Shown here: piece by piece, positions 19,498 to 29,726 of the stretch
How positions within the stretch are numbered: the first letter of the stretch is position 1
How the letters are laid out: each line of letters starts with the position of its first letter
Assembly: GCA_963710355.1 (NCBI GenBank)
Contig: CAVPZU010000003.1
Coordinates: forward strand, 682,001-746,000
Direction of reading: 5' to 3'
Origin: Fen-1359 sp963710355
GTDB lineage: Bacteria > Planctomycetota > Phycisphaerae > Sedimentisphaerales > Anaerobacaceae
DNA length: 64,000 bases
The notes under the pieces: model-generated
What the model was told of the DNA's origin: nothing
The model's database searches: none
Seen by the model: the letters and a program-made list of their open reading frames with translations, nothing else
Translations under genes and position numbers: made by a program

Positions 19498-20604
19498 ATG
19501 AAGGTAAATTTTAACAGAGCGGCTTTTGCCGAGGCTCTCGGCCTGCTTGCTTCAGTCGTGCCGGCCAGAACCCCGAAACCGATTCTACGCTGCGTCAGGC
19601 TGACCGCCGGCGAAAAAGAAATAACGATACGCGCCACAGACCTGGAGGTGGGCGTCAACTACCGCGCCTACGAGGTGCAGGTGGAAAAAAGCGGCGATGT
19701 CGTCGTGCCGGCTGACAAACTAACTGCAGTCGTCCGCGAAAGCACTGACGATGTGCTGGCTCTCGAGGTTAAAGACGGTATCTGCAAAATTACCGGTTCA
19801 GACAGCCACTTCACAATTTACGGACAAGACGCCGCCGCATTCCCGGAGGTGTCGGGCTTTGACGGCCAGCCGGACCTCGAAGTTGGTTTGCAAAACCTTC
19901 AGTCTGCCGTCAAGCAAACCCTCTTCGCTACCGCAAGGGAAAGCACACGATACGCACTCAACGGCATCCTGTGGGAAATAAAAGGGAAAAAACTCGCACT
20001 TATCGCCACCGATGGCCGCAGACTCGCACGAAGCAGAATAAATCTCGCAGCAGCGCCGGCCAAAAATCTCGAGGCCTCCAAAATAATCGTGCCAGCAAAA
20101 ACCCTCTCCCTGCTCGAAAAGCTGCCCGCAGGCGAAAAAGACACCGCCGCAGTAAAGTTTGTCGATAACCAGATTCTGCTCGCCGCTGGAAATGTGGTCA
20201 TAAGCTCGAATCTTATCGAAGGCACATTCCCGAAGTATGAGGATATAATCCCTTCTGATTATGATAAGAAAATCACGTTGCCGACAGAGGCCGCCCTCAG
20301 CGCCGTCAGGCGTTCCGCACTGCTTACCAGCGAGGAATCCAGAGGCATTCACCTTGCCATCAGCAAAGACAAGCTGGTCTTTGCCTGCAGAGCGCCGGAA
20401 ACCGGCGATGCGACAGTCGATATGCACATCGATTACGACGGAGCGCCGATTGAGATAGGCTTCAATCCGCAGTATATTATGGATTGTTTGCGCATTTTGC
20501 CGGAGCAGCAGTTCACTCTCGAGCTTGGCCAGCCCGACAGGCCCGGCCTGATTAAATGCGGCAAGGATTTCCTCTATGTCCTTATGCCCATCAACCTCAG
20601 CTAA
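19498..20604 (+). CDS. dnaN: DNA polymerase III beta sliding clamp
   Basis: The beta clamp encircles DNA and tethers replicative polymerase. The 368-residue protein from ATG 19498 (GGGAG upstream) begins MKVNFNRAAFAEALGLL and has the three repeated clamp folds. Family segments include GILWEIKGKKLALIATDGRRLA, LIEGTFPKYEDIIP and the C-terminal end GKDFLYVLMPINLS. It heads the dnaN-dciA-gyrB set, although dnaA and recF are not next to it. Confidence 0.97.
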   Translation: MKVNFNRAAFAEALGLLASVVPARTPKPILRCVRLTAGEKEITIRATDLEVGVNYRAYEVQVEKSGDVVVPADKLTAVVRESTDDVLALEVKDGICKITGSDSHFTIYGQDAAAFPEVSGFDGQPDLEVGLQNLQSAVKQTLFATARESTRYALNGILWEIKGKKLALIATDGRRLARSRINLAAAPAKNLEASKIIVPAKTLSLLEKLPAGEKDTAAVKFVDNQILLAAGNVVISSNLIEGTFPKYEDIIPSDYDKKITLPTEAALSAVRRSALLTSEESRGIHLAISKDKLVFACRAPETGDATVDMHIDYDGAPIEIGFNPQYIMDCLRILPEQQFTLELGQPDRPGLIKCGKDFLYVLMPINLS

Positions 20605-20649
20605 GAGCCTGCTGCTCACCCGAGAATCTGTCGGAAGGTCGAACATACC

Positions 20650-21060
20650 ATGCAAATTGAACAGGCTAATATGATTAAAAATTATGACAGAACCAATAAA
20701 ATCAACAATACCGGCCAATCCGCCTTCGGCGGAACCGGCAGAGTTCCTGCAGGGCCGATGAAAATCGGCGACTGTCTCCAGCAGTTAATGCAGAAAATTG
20801 TTGAGCCAAAAACGGAACAGTATCAGTCCGTCTGTGCACTCTGGGACAAAATCGTCCCCGTGAATCTGCGCCCGCACTGCAAAATTATTGAGATAGATGC
20901 CGGTGTCGTTAAGGTGCAGGCCGATTCGCCTTCGTACCTCTTTGAGCTGCGATTGAACAGCCGACAATTGCTCCAGCAGATGCAGAAAAAAATCCCGCGC
21001 CTGCGCATTAAAAGTCTGAAGTTTGCTGTCGGCCAATGCACCAAAGACGGCTGCTCATAA
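20650..21060 (+). CDS. dciA: DciA-type helicase loader (DUF721)
   Basis: DciA (formerly DUF721) loads the replicative helicase DnaB in most bacteria that lack DnaC/DnaI. The 136-residue protein has the KH-like domain signatures ALWDKIVPVNLRPHCKIIEI and VVKVQADSPSYLFELRLNSR with LLQQMQKKIPRLRIKSLKF. The N-terminal 37 residues precede the domain and contain a palindrome copy read as SAFGG (20719-20733). ATG 20650 is the first in-frame start; 20671 is possible. Its place between dnaN and gyrB matches the usual genome context. Confidence 0.85.
   Translation: MQIEQANMIKNYDRTNKINNTGQSAFGGTGRVPAGPMKIGDCLQQLMQKIVEPKTEQYQSVCALWDKIVPVNLRPHCKIIEIDAGVVKVQADSPSYLFELRLNSRQLLQQMQKKIPRLRIKSLKFAVGQCTKDGCS
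20719..20733. repeat. Palindrome TCCGCCNNNGGCGGA inside dciA
   Basis: Exact copy in the N-terminal extension of DciA, in frame as Ser-Ala-Phe-Gly-Gly, upstream of the conserved domain. Confidence 0.85.
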
Positions 21061-21093
21061 AATAGGCGTTTGGCCGATATAAATATTGAGAAC

Positions 21094-21196
21094 TTATAAC
21101 AAAACCGAACTTTTTCTTTTGTCATTCCTGCGAAGCTTGTCCAGAGCAAAAGCGGGGAGCGGGAATCGGGAGGTCCCGATTGGGGTTTTGTTAAAG
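21094..21196. mobile_element. MITE-like inverted-repeat element, copy 1
   Basis: TTATAACAAAAC at 21094-21105 is matched by GTTTTGTTA at 21185-21193 in inverse orientation. The inside holds TGTCATTCCTGCGAAGCTTG and a matching GCGGGGAGCGGGAATC hairpin. Copy 2 with the same ends and the same TGTCATTCC start lies at 60939-61027. It has no coding capacity. Confidence 0.6.
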
Positions 21197-21218
21197 TCTC
21201 TAAAAAGGAGTTAAAAAA

Positions 21219-23706
21219 GTGTCAAAAACGGCGGTTAAAGACCACTCTTATGATGCAAGCAAGATAAAAATTCTTGGCGGCATAGATGCAGTCCGAAAAA
21301 GACCGGATATGTACATCGGCGATAGAGCCACCGGCGGCCTCCACCACCTCGTTTATGAAGTACTTGACAACTCAGTTGACGAGACGCTGGCAGGCTACTG
21401 CGACTCTATCCTCGTCCAAATCCAACCTGATGGCAGCTGCGCCGTCGAAGATAATGGCCGCGGAATACCCGTCGAAATGCACAAAGAAGCGGGCAAAAGC
21501 GCTCTCGATGTCGTCCTGACAACGCTCCACGCCGGCGGCAAGTTTGACCAGGAAAGCTACAAAGTCGCCGGCGGCCTCCACGGCGTCGGCGTCAGCGTCG
21601 TCAACGCACTCAGCGAATGGCTCGAAGCAGATATCTTCCGCGACGGCGAACACTTCCACTTCGAATGCGCGCGGGGCGTGGCGAAAGGTAAGGTCAAAAA
21701 AGTCGGTCCATCCAATAAAAGAGGAACAAAAATAACCTTTATGCCCGATGAGGAAATTTTCGGCGACATCGAATTTGACTACGAAACACTCCTCAAACAT
21801 ATCCGCGAAGTGGCTTATCTCAATGCCGGCCTCCAGATAACCTTTAAAGACGACCGAAATAACAAAAAAGCCGTCTTTAAGTTCGACGACGGCATCAAGG
21901 CTTTCGTAAAACACCTCAACGAGGGAAAGGAAATCCTGCACAAGGATGCTATTTATTTCGCAAAGGACGATACCAACTCAACGATGACCTGCGAGGTGGC
22001 AATGCAGTATAATGTCGGCTACACCGAAAATGTCCTCGTCTTCGCCAATAACATTCGCAACATCGACGGCGGAACGCATCTGTCCGGCTTTAGAGCCGCA
22101 CTGACCAGAACAATGAACTACTATGCAAAAAACAACAACCTGCTCAAAGACGGCCAGGCAACCACAGGAGACGACCTGCGGGAAGGACTAACAGCAGTAG
22201 TCTCGGTAAAACTTGGCAACCCACAGTTCGAGGCACAGACCAAGGTTCGGCTTACCAATCCCGAGGTCGGAACGTTCGTCGAAACCGTCGTCAACGAATA
22301 CCTCGGCCACTTCCTCGAGGAGCATCCTGCGGATGCAAAAAGAATTCTGACCAAGGCCATTCAGGCCGCCGCCGCACGGGAAGCAGCCCGAAAGGCCCGT
22401 GAGCTGACCAGGCGAAAAGGAGCCCTCAGCAGCGGAAACCTACCCGGAAAACTCTGGGACTGCGCCAGCAGAGAAAAAGAAACCACCGAAATATTTATCG
22501 TCGAGGGCGACTCGGCGGGCGGCTCCGCAAAATCCGGCAGAGACAGAAACATCCAGGCTATCCTGCCCCTCAAAGGAAAAATCCTCAACGTCGAAAAAGC
22601 ACGTTTCGAAAAAATGCTCGCCCACGAGGAAATAAGAACTATCATAAGCGCTTTAGGAACAGGTATCGGCACCGATGAGTTTGATATCGCAAAATGCAGA
22701 TACGGCAAAATAATCCTTATGACAGATGCCGACGTGGATGGCGCACACATCAGAACACTGCTGCTGACCTTCTTCTTCAGACAAATGTCGCAGCTTATCG
22801 AAAATAATATGATTTACATAGCCCAGCCGCCTCTGTATGAAATAAGAGCAAAAGGCCAAAAAAAATCCGATTACGTCCTCACAGAAGCCCAGATGCACAA
22901 ACTTATGGTCAGCAGAGGCCTTGAGGGGGCAGTCCTTCTCGTCAAGGATCCCGGCAAAAAGGCAAAATCAGGCGACAAGACCAAAAAGCCCCTGCCGCCG
23001 GAAAAAACAAAAAAAATCGCCGACAAACAGCTCGCAGAACTGGTAAAAATCCTCTCCGAGGCAGAACGGCTCATAGCCGTCCTGAATAGACGCGGCATAA
23101 AGTTTAACTCCTTTCTGCAGCAGTATTACGGCGCAGGCGGGCTGCCTATGTTCAGAATCCGACCTAAAGACAGCACAGAAGAGCTTTACTACGACAGGGC
23201 AAAATACGAGAAAAGGCTCGATGAGCTCGAAAAAGCGTCAAAAAAATCCAACGGTGAAGAGACTTATGAAGCCGAAGAGCTGCACGAAGTCAACCGCCTC
23301 AACCAGATAAACGTAAAATTGAAAGACCTGCTCGCTCTCGACCTGACAGATTATTTGCTGAAAATCGAACGCACAGAGTCCGGCGAGGCCCTGCCGACAA
23401 AATTCCAGCTGATGAGCGGCGAAGACAGCTTCGAAGTCGCCTCCCTCGGTGAAATATGCTCCGCCGTCAGACAGACTCGGCGGAAAAGATATCGAAATAA
23501 AGCGATTCAAGGGCCTCGGCGAAATGAACGCCGAACAGCTCTGGGAAACAACGATGAACCCTGCATCGAGAACCCTCCTGCGGGTAAGGCTCGAAGACGC
23601 CGGAGAGGCCGACAGGCTTTTTTCCATACTGATGGGCGATGACGTCGAGGAACGAAGGGATTTTATCCGCGACCACGCCCTCGAAGTCCAAAACCTCGAT
23701 ATATAA
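21219..23706 (+). CDS. gyrB: DNA gyrase subunit B, frameshift near 23468
   Basis: GyrB supplies the ATPase for negative supercoiling. Start is GTG 21219 with AAAGGAG upstream; the corrected length is about 828 residues. Seen are the GHKL ATPase (LDNSVDETLAGYCDSI, VAGGLHGVGVSVVNALSEW), the transducer, and the TOPRIM domain (IVEGDSAGGSAKSGRDR, MTDADVDGAHIRTLLLTF). A charged insert (KKAKSGDKTKKPLPPEKTKK) is lineage-typical. After ICSAVRQ the frame becomes nonsense, while the next frame reads LGGKDIEIKRFKGLGEM through to the canonical gyrase end ALEVQNLDI at 23706. One base is wrong within AGACAGACTCGG. gyrB is essential, so this is probably a sequence error. gyrA is not adjacent. Confidence 0.95.
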
Positions 23707-23973
23707 CAAACAGTGTGGTTTTGCGCAAACCGCGGTAAAATACAAACCAGATAAATAAACAAATCCTTCAGGATTGCTCTTGGCACAGAAGTTGCTGGAG
23801 AAATTTTGACTGAAAAATATTTTATAAAGAGAATTTTATTTTAAAAAGAAAAATTTTTTACTTGCAAACAATATCGGCTGTTGTCAAAATCACATTAGTA
23901 AGATTGGAAGCGAATTTGAGATAAAAGTTGGTGCATTGAAAAAGGGCAGTTAATTTTTATTGGAGGCAGAAAA

Positions 23974-24637
23974 GTGTTCACTAAAACTCATCTTGTCAGC
24001 CTCGCTCTTTTGTTCTGCACAATCCTGATTGGCGGCTGTTCGCCCAGCAATAGCAATGAGCCCGCAGCTACTGCAAGCCAGACCCGGCTGAGAATCCAAA
24101 GACAAATCCAAAACAATTATAAAGACCCTGATGCCCATTACCAGATGGGAAAACTTCATCAGGCTGACGGCCTCTGGTCGCAGGCTGAACACGAATTCAC
24201 CGTCGCTCTCAGCTTCGACCCTGTCCACAGGCCCTCACAGGCCGCTATGGTCAAAATCCTTTTCGACAGCGGCCAGTCCGCCAAGGCCAAACTTTCCGCC
24301 GACTTCTATATAAATCAGGCCTCAACTTCCGATGTCGGCTCGCTCGACCTTGGAATTGCGTTCCAGAAAGAAGGCCTCGATGATTACGCCCTGACCTGCT
24401 ATCAGAAGGCCCTTAGCCTCGCTCCATCGTCGGCGCAGGCCAATAAACAGGCTCGGCTATTACTACTTAAAGAAAGGCGACAAAGAAAAGGCAAAGGATT
24501 ACCTGATTCGAAGCTTCCAGACAGACCCTTATCAGCCGGATGTCGCAGGCGAACTCGGAAGGCTCGGCGTGGCTATCCAGTCCAGCCAGATGCCAACACC
24601 AAGTGTTGCTCCCAGTGCAGGAAAACAGACGAAATAA
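23974..24637 (+). CDS. TPR lipoprotein, frameshift near 24457
   Basis: GTG start at 23974 with GGAGGC upstream. The signal ends in the lipobox IGGC, so the mature protein would be lipid-anchored. The body has TPR-like helices (DPDAHYQMGKLHQADGLW, DDYALTCYQKALSLAPSSA). After NKQAR the frame drifts; the neighbouring frame reads GYYYLKKGDKEKAKDYLIR, an obvious next TPR, and ends at TAA 24637 with APSAGKQTK (about 220 residues). A strong terminator follows directly, confirming the true end. Role unknown; such proteins usually serve as envelope scaffolds. Confidence 0.75.
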
Positions 24638-24663
24638 TAAAATTGAAAGTTAGTTTTCTATGG

Positions 24664-24698
24664 CCCTGTGGCGAATGGAATCGCCGCGGGGTTTTTTT
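24664..24698 (+). terminator. Intrinsic terminator after TPR lipoprotein gene
   Basis: An 11-bp stem with two G-U pairs (24664-24674 with 24681-24691), a loop ATGGAA and a run of seven T at 24692-24698. Confidence 0.85.
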
Positions 24699-24708
24699 AT
24701 CCGCTAAC

Positions 24709-24833
24709 AATACAGGCATCAGCCTGTATTTCTTTAGAAAAATTTTCCCGCTGGCCGATATAATCCTTGTTGGAAACGTTAAAAAACGGGGTTCAGACCC
24801 GCCGCAGGCAGGCCCGAAAATGCCCGTTTTTTT
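24709..24833. other. Two further hairpins upstream of ftsK
   Basis: AATACAGGC/GCCTGTATT with a four-base loop (24709-24730), then AAAAAACGGG (24781-24790) pairing with CCCGTTTTTT (24823-24832) around a GC-rich loop. Either could be a second terminator or part of the ftsK leader. Confidence 0.45.
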
Positions 24834-24866
24834 GCCCTCTTTTATCGGACCGTAAAGGAAACAACA

Positions 24867-27298
24867 GTGAAAAAAAATCAAACACGAAGCCTTGTCATTA
24901 CCGCCCAAAGTCTCGGCTTAATCTTCCTGCTTATCCTAATCTTTAGCTGCCTGTCCTTCAATGTCGGCGACTGGCCCAGCTTATACACCTCGCCAAACAA
25001 TAATCCGCCCAAAAACTGGTGCGGCTCAGCCGGCGAATTCTGTGCCTATCACCTGCTTTATTTCATCGGTCCCGGTGTCTTTGTCCTCCTTCTTTATGGG
25101 TTATGGCTGCTCGGCTTCAAGATCGCCGGCAAAAAAATCGCCCAGCCGGCATTGCGAACCATAGGTGCGGCGCTGCTCGCAATGGCAATATCCTCCACGT
25201 TCTTCTGCTTGTGGCCCGCAAAGATGTTCGAGTTCCCCATCGGCTCAGGCGGCCTTGTCGGCGTCGGCGCCGCTACCTTCCTCAAGGCCCATTTCGCCTC
25301 CTTCGGCACATTTCTCTTGCTGCTCGCCCTCTGGATAGTCGCAGGACTGCTGCTTGCCGATGACCTGGTCGTCCTCACACTGCAATACGTCGGGACAGGT
25401 TTCGTAAAAGGTTTGGGCCTGATTGCCCCCGCTTGGGAAACCGCCATTGAACACTCGGAAAACGTTAAGGATATCTGGCGCCGCTTAAGCGCCAGACAAA
25501 AGAAACTCACGCCGCAGGAACAATTGATTATATCGCTGGGCAGAGCGAAATCCGCCGCAGGCGAAGCAGCAGCGCAAGGTAGTATCGCTAACATAAAAGA
25601 GATAAAATATGACCAGAAGACCACACACACACAGCCTTCGCAAATCCTCCTTCGGCAGACCGAACACCCCGATGAATCTGATACACCGCAGGCCTTCGAT
25701 GATTACACCCTGCCGCCCCTCGAACTGCTCAGCGAGCCGGAATATACCTTCTCCGAACTGCAGGGCAAGGTCGTAAAATCGAAGGCCGCCGCCCTCGAAA
25801 AATTACTCTCCGAATTCGGCATCGATGCCCGGGTCGTCGCCGCAGACACAGGCCCGGTCGTCACTATGTTTGAGCTGGAGCTGGCGCCCGGCATAAAGGT
25901 AAGCCAGATAAGCTCCCTCTCTAACGACATCGCCCGAGCGCTCTCTGCAGGCGTGTCCGCGTCGTCGCCCCGCTGCCCGGCAAGCACACCATCGGCATCG
26001 AAGTGCCTAACCTCGAAAAAGAAAGAGTCCGGATGAAAGACATCATCCGTCTGGCAGGCAAAAAAAGCGACGATATGCAGATACCGCTCTTCCTCGGCAA
26101 AGATTCCGCAGGCGAGGCCCTCGTATCAGACCTCACCGGTATGCCGCACCTGCTCATCGCCGGCACCACAGGAAGCGGCAAAAGCGTCTGCATCAACAGC
26201 ATAATCACAAGCGTCCTTCTGACCAAAAGGCCCGACGAGGTAAAATTTATCCTCATCGACCCGAAAATGGTCGAAATGACCGCCTTCAATACAATCCCGC
26301 ACCTTATGTGCCCAATCGTCACCGAAACCAACCGAGCCGTCCAAATCCTCGAATGGGCAACAGTCAAAATGGATGAACGATACGCACTGTTCGCCGAGGC
26401 CCGCGTTAAAAACATCACTGAATTCAATAGCCTCGGCCCGGAGGAAATAATCAGGCGTTTCGCTCCGACCAGTCCCGACGAAGAAGCCAAAATACCCAAA
26501 AAGATTCCCTATATCGTAATCGTCATAGACGAATTGGCAGACCTTATGATGACCGCCCCGAAGGAAATCGAGGCCTACATCGTCCGCCTCGCCCAGAAAA
26601 GCCGCGCTATCGGAATCCACATCGTCCTCGCTACGCAGCGTCCGCAGGCCACCGTCGTCACAGGCCTTATCAAATCCAATATGCCTACCCGAATCGGCTT
26701 CCGCGTCGCCGCCAAGATGGACAGCCGTATCATACTCGACCAAAACGGCGCAGAGGCCCTCCTCGGCCAGGGCGATATGCTCTTCCTCAAGCCCGGCACC
26801 AGCGACCTCATCCGCGCACAGGGTACTTATGTCGACGAGGATGAAGTAAAGAAAATCGCCAGATTCCTCAAGGATGTCGCCGAACCGCAGTTCCATCCCG
26901 AGCTAACGCAACTCAACCGCGTCGATGTCGTTGATATGGAAACAGATGAGCTGTTCGATGAGGCCATCCGAATCGTCCTCGAAAGCGAACGCGGCTCCGT
27001 CTCACTCCTGCAGCGAAGGCTTTCTGTCGGCTACGCCCGCGCTTCGCGAATGATTGAGGCGATGGCCGCTATGGGCGTCCTCGGCGAATACAAGGGCAGC
27101 CAGGCCCGTGAAGTCCTCATCACCACTGAAGATTACGAGAAAATGAAACAGCAGCACGAGCAATCCGCCGCAGGCGGACAATACGAATCACAACAAGTCG
27201 TTGATGAAGAAGAACCCGCCAACGGAAACGAACCTGAACCTGTCGCCAAAGCCTCAAAGTCTAAACGCCACTCTGTACCAATCACCGGTGAAGATTGA
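24867..27298 (+). CDS. ftsK: DNA translocase FtsK, frameshift near 25955
   Basis: FtsK pumps DNA at the division septum and coordinates dimer resolution with division. About 810 residues after correction; GTG start at 24867. Four to five membrane segments fill residues 10-190. A short linker follows, then the motor domain: Walker A GTTGSGKSV (about 26163-26189), Walker B region YIVIVIDELADLMM, and LATQRPQATVVTGLIKSN. The C-terminal gamma winged helix ends VGYARASRMIEAMAAMGV. Before the motor domain the first frame ends ALSAGVSASSPR, while the next frame reads RVVAPLPGKHTIGIEVPNLE, the standard continuation; one base is missing. Two palindrome copies encode SAAG (25551) and SAAGG (27164). Confidence 0.93.
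27164..27178. repeat. Palindrome TCCGCCNNNGGCGGA near the ftsK end
   Basis: Exact copy read as Ser-Ala-Ala-Gly-Gly in the unconserved C-terminal tail of FtsK. A partial copy (TCCGCCGCAGGCGAA) at 25551-25565 lies in the linker and is read Ser-Ala-Ala-Gly-Glu. Confidence 0.85.
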
Positions 27299-27464
27299 TT
27301 CAATCCAAGTTGTTTTTAGCCCCGCTATCACGACGGCGGATTCTTGCTTGCCGCTACCTGAATCTCGAGATTTTTTGTTTTGACGGGAGTGGCGGTTTTA
27401 GATATTGTATGGTCTCAGAGTTTGTTGTTATCTATTGTGAATGGGTGATATAGGAGAAAGAATA

Positions 27465-28286
27465 ATGACTGAAGAAATCTATGAAGTTCCCATAAAAGAT
27501 ATAAAGGATCCTGCTAAAGGCGGTCTCAATGTTAGACAAACCGATAGAGATATAGAAATTGGGGAGCTTGCAGAGAGCATCAAAAAGCATGGGCTTTTGC
27601 AACCAATCGTTCTACGAGGAGAGTTTGGTAGTCCTCCATATGATTTAATTATGGGACACCGGAGATTGGCAGCACACAAGCAGCTTGATAAGAAGGACAT
27701 AAAAGCTCGTTTTAAACCGCCAGACTACGATGATTTCAAGGCAAAGATTGAATCATTAATCGAGAACGTACAAAGAGTGCAACTTAACCATGCTGACGCA
27801 GCGGAGGCTATTACCTCAATTTATAAAAAGTATGGAAGAGATGAACGTAAAGTAGCAAAAGAATTAGGGTTGTCTTTACGAACCGTGAGGGACTACATTA
27901 AGATTGAAGAACAGGCTTCACCTCATGCGAAAGAGCTTCTTCGCGAAGGAAAAGTTGATAAAGCGGATATAAAAAGGGCTATAGCCGCAGCACAGGGAGA
28001 CTTGAGAAAGGCTGACCAACTACTAGACGCCATGCCAGAGCTGTACAACCACGAGAAAAAAAGAGCTGTTGAATACGCCAGAGAACATCCAAGAGCAAGT
28101 GCAGAGCAGATAACCAGTGAGGCGAAAAAACCCAGAACTGCCAAAACGGTTGTTCTAAGTATAGAGCCAAAGATAGATGACGCTTTGACAAAGGCAGAAC
28201 GGAAGCTTTATATGAACAGAGAAGAAATTGCCTCCAAAGCACTTGAAGAGTGGTTGTTAGAGAACGGTTACATGTCTCGGGAATAG
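27465..28286 (+). CDS. ParB/Srx-domain protein with HTH and C-terminal RHH-like domain
   Basis: First gene of an AT-rich cassette. 273 residues from ATG 27465 (AGGAGA upstream). The N-terminal ParB/sulfiredoxin fold carries LAESIKKHGLLQPIVLRG and the nucleotide-binding GHRRLAAHK box. The middle is a ParB-type HTH (VAKELGLSLRTVRDYIKIEE). The C-terminus (VVLSIEPKIDDALTKAERK to EEWLLENGY) looks like a ribbon-helix-helix DNA-binding domain. It differs clearly from the chromosomal ParB at 36 kb. It resembles IbrB-like proteins, which pair with PAPS-reductase-like IbrA proteins, and a gene of that type lies three genes on. It probably binds DNA and a nucleotide; whether it cuts or modifies DNA is unknown. 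Confidence 0.75.
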   Translation: MTEEIYEVPIKDIKDPAKGGLNVRQTDRDIEIGELAESIKKHGLLQPIVLRGEFGSPPYDLIMGHRRLAAHKQLDKKDIKARFKPPDYDDFKAKIESLIENVQRVQLNHADAAEAITSIYKKYGRDERKVAKELGLSLRTVRDYIKIEEQASPHAKELLREGKVDKADIKRAIAAAQGDLRKADQLLDAMPELYNHEKKRAVEYAREHPRASAEQITSEAKKPRTAKTVVLSIEPKIDDALTKAERKLYMNREEIASKALEEWLLENGYMSRE

Positions 28287-28287
28287 A

Positions 28288-28971
28288 ATGAAAGATCCAA
28301 ATTTTAAAAACGACAAAAAGCTTGCGAAAGCTTTGTTTTTTATTATTCGATGCACACGAAGAGTTGATCGCCCCGCAGATTTGATAACGCTGTCTAAGAA
28401 TATTTTATACGCGGAACAGCGATTGAAAAGCTTAAATTCGGTTGCAGAAGCGGTAAAGCTTTCGGTTCAGCAGTTAAAAGATTTTCTAACAGTAGAAAAA
28501 CTCTGCGACGAGGTTAAGGCGTTGGTAAAGAACCGCTCTATTGACAGTGTAGATGTAGTAAAAAATGTAAGCCAATTGCCATTAGAGAAGCAGAGAACTT
28601 TAGCTGACTATTTTGGAAAAGGTCGAATTAGTTCGAAAGATGTACGAATTATCACAACATTTGCCAAAAAGTTTTCTGACAAACCCATAGCGAAAATAAT
28701 TGCAGATTATGAAAAAACCAAGGACATAAGGATATATGTGGTGCAATTTCGACTGCCTTCGCATTTTAGTAATAAGATTGGCTTGGGTAAGCGGTTTGAA
28801 AAAATTATTGGAAAAAGAGGGATTAAAAAATTGCAGCTTGAAAGAGAAACTGCTGTTTTAGAACTTACTACTGCAGGATATAAAAAGTTGAGAGAGGTTG
28901 TTCGCCAGAGAAAAACAACTCTAAGGAAGTTTATAGTATCTTTTGTTGAGGACATATCAGGACGAAAATGA
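28288..28971 (+). CDS. Protein with ParB-like HTH region, function unknown
   Basis: 227 residues, starting one base after the previous stop and overlapping the next gene by ATGA, so translation is coupled. Residues about 30-120 (AEAVKLSVQQLKDFLTVEKL, then LPLEKQRTLADYFGKGRISSKDV) follow the pattern of a ParB/KorB HTH, but the ParB nuclease-like fold is absent. The C-terminal 90 residues are basic (FEKIIGKRGIKKLQLERETA, RQRKTTLRKFIVSF) and I do not recognise them. Probably a DNA-binding partner of the first gene. Base composition is markedly AT-rich compared with the flanks. Confidence 0.6.
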   Translation: MKDPNFKNDKKLAKALFFIIRCTRRVDRPADLITLSKNILYAEQRLKSLNSVAEAVKLSVQQLKDFLTVEKLCDEVKALVKNRSIDSVDVVKNVSQLPLEKQRTLADYFGKGRISSKDVRIITTFAKKFSDKPIAKIIADYEKTKDIRIYVVQFRLPSHFSNKIGLGKRFEKIIGKRGIKKLQLERETAVLELTTAGYKKLREVVRQRKTTLRKFIVSFVEDISGRK

Positions 28972-29618
28972 GCCCAAAAGGGAATAAAAAACAAACTCTG
29001 GCAGGTCATGGTCCAAGATTGAATTTAGAACATTACCATAAGATTTGTGGGATTCTTCATAATTGGAGAATCCACAATTTCATTCGAGCGATAGAAGAGA
29101 AGAATGATAAAGGAAGAATTTTAGCGTTTGTGAGGGGGCTGCACTTTTCTGCACAATTGATATACGCAATCCGGGAGTTAATTTCAGAACCAAATTTGAA
29201 CGTTGATTGGGGACATTTGTTAGACGACAGCAACACTTACTGTTCACGTGAATGTGATATTATTATTTACAAAGGTAAATACTATGGGAGATGGAATGGG
29301 GCAGAAAATCCAATTATGGATTTTAAGATTATTGAAAAGAAAAGTGCAATAGCGGTAATAAGTTGTAAATCTTATCTTAAGTCTGGTGCTATTGATAAAG
29401 AATATGTGAGATATTTGAAATCCTTTGTTAAAAGGATTTGGCTTTTTGCAGAGTGCTGTGAACCTAAACATGTGGAAAAGATAGCACAGCAGGCAAAAGA
29501 TGCTGGATATGAAAAATTCTGGTATATGTATAAATGGTCATGTAAAACTGCAAGTTGTGAATATAATGAGGATGGATGGTTGGATTTTGTAACAAAACTA
29601 AAAAAGCTGAAGCGGTAG
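28968..29618 (+). CDS. Possible restriction-endonuclease-fold protein (DUF6602-like)
   Basis: 216 residues overlapping the previous gene by four bases. The core ECDIIIYKGKYYGRW followed by KKSAIAVISCKSYL has the spacing of a PD-(D/E)XK nuclease core: Asp before a beta strand, then a strand ending in X-X-Lys. The acidic residue expected two before the Lys is Ser (ISCKS), so activity is uncertain. The end is aromatic- and Cys-rich (FWYMYKWSCKTASCEYNEDGW). The fold call is by pattern only; a structure prediction would decide it. In the cassette it would be the candidate effector. Confidence 0.45.
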   Translation: MSPKGNKKQTLAGHGPRLNLEHYHKICGILHNWRIHNFIRAIEEKNDKGRILAFVRGLHFSAQLIYAIRELISEPNLNVDWGHLLDDSNTYCSRECDIIIYKGKYYGRWNGAENPIMDFKIIEKKSAIAVISCKSYLKSGAIDKEYVRYLKSFVKRIWLFAECCEPKHVEKIAQQAKDAGYEKFWYMYKWSCKTASCEYNEDGWLDFVTKLKKLKR

Positions 29619-29726
29619 GTTCTGAACCACCGATAGAAAACAGAAAAGGGCTTAATCATAAGAGGCAACCGGTGGTAACTATACCGAAATCATATAAATA
29701 AGTGGGCGGATGGGCTTCATAAGACT

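Noticed and set aside
23449..23706. Separate small gene after gyrB
   Set aside because: Its sequence is the missing C-terminus of GyrB, so it is the same gene after a one-base shift.
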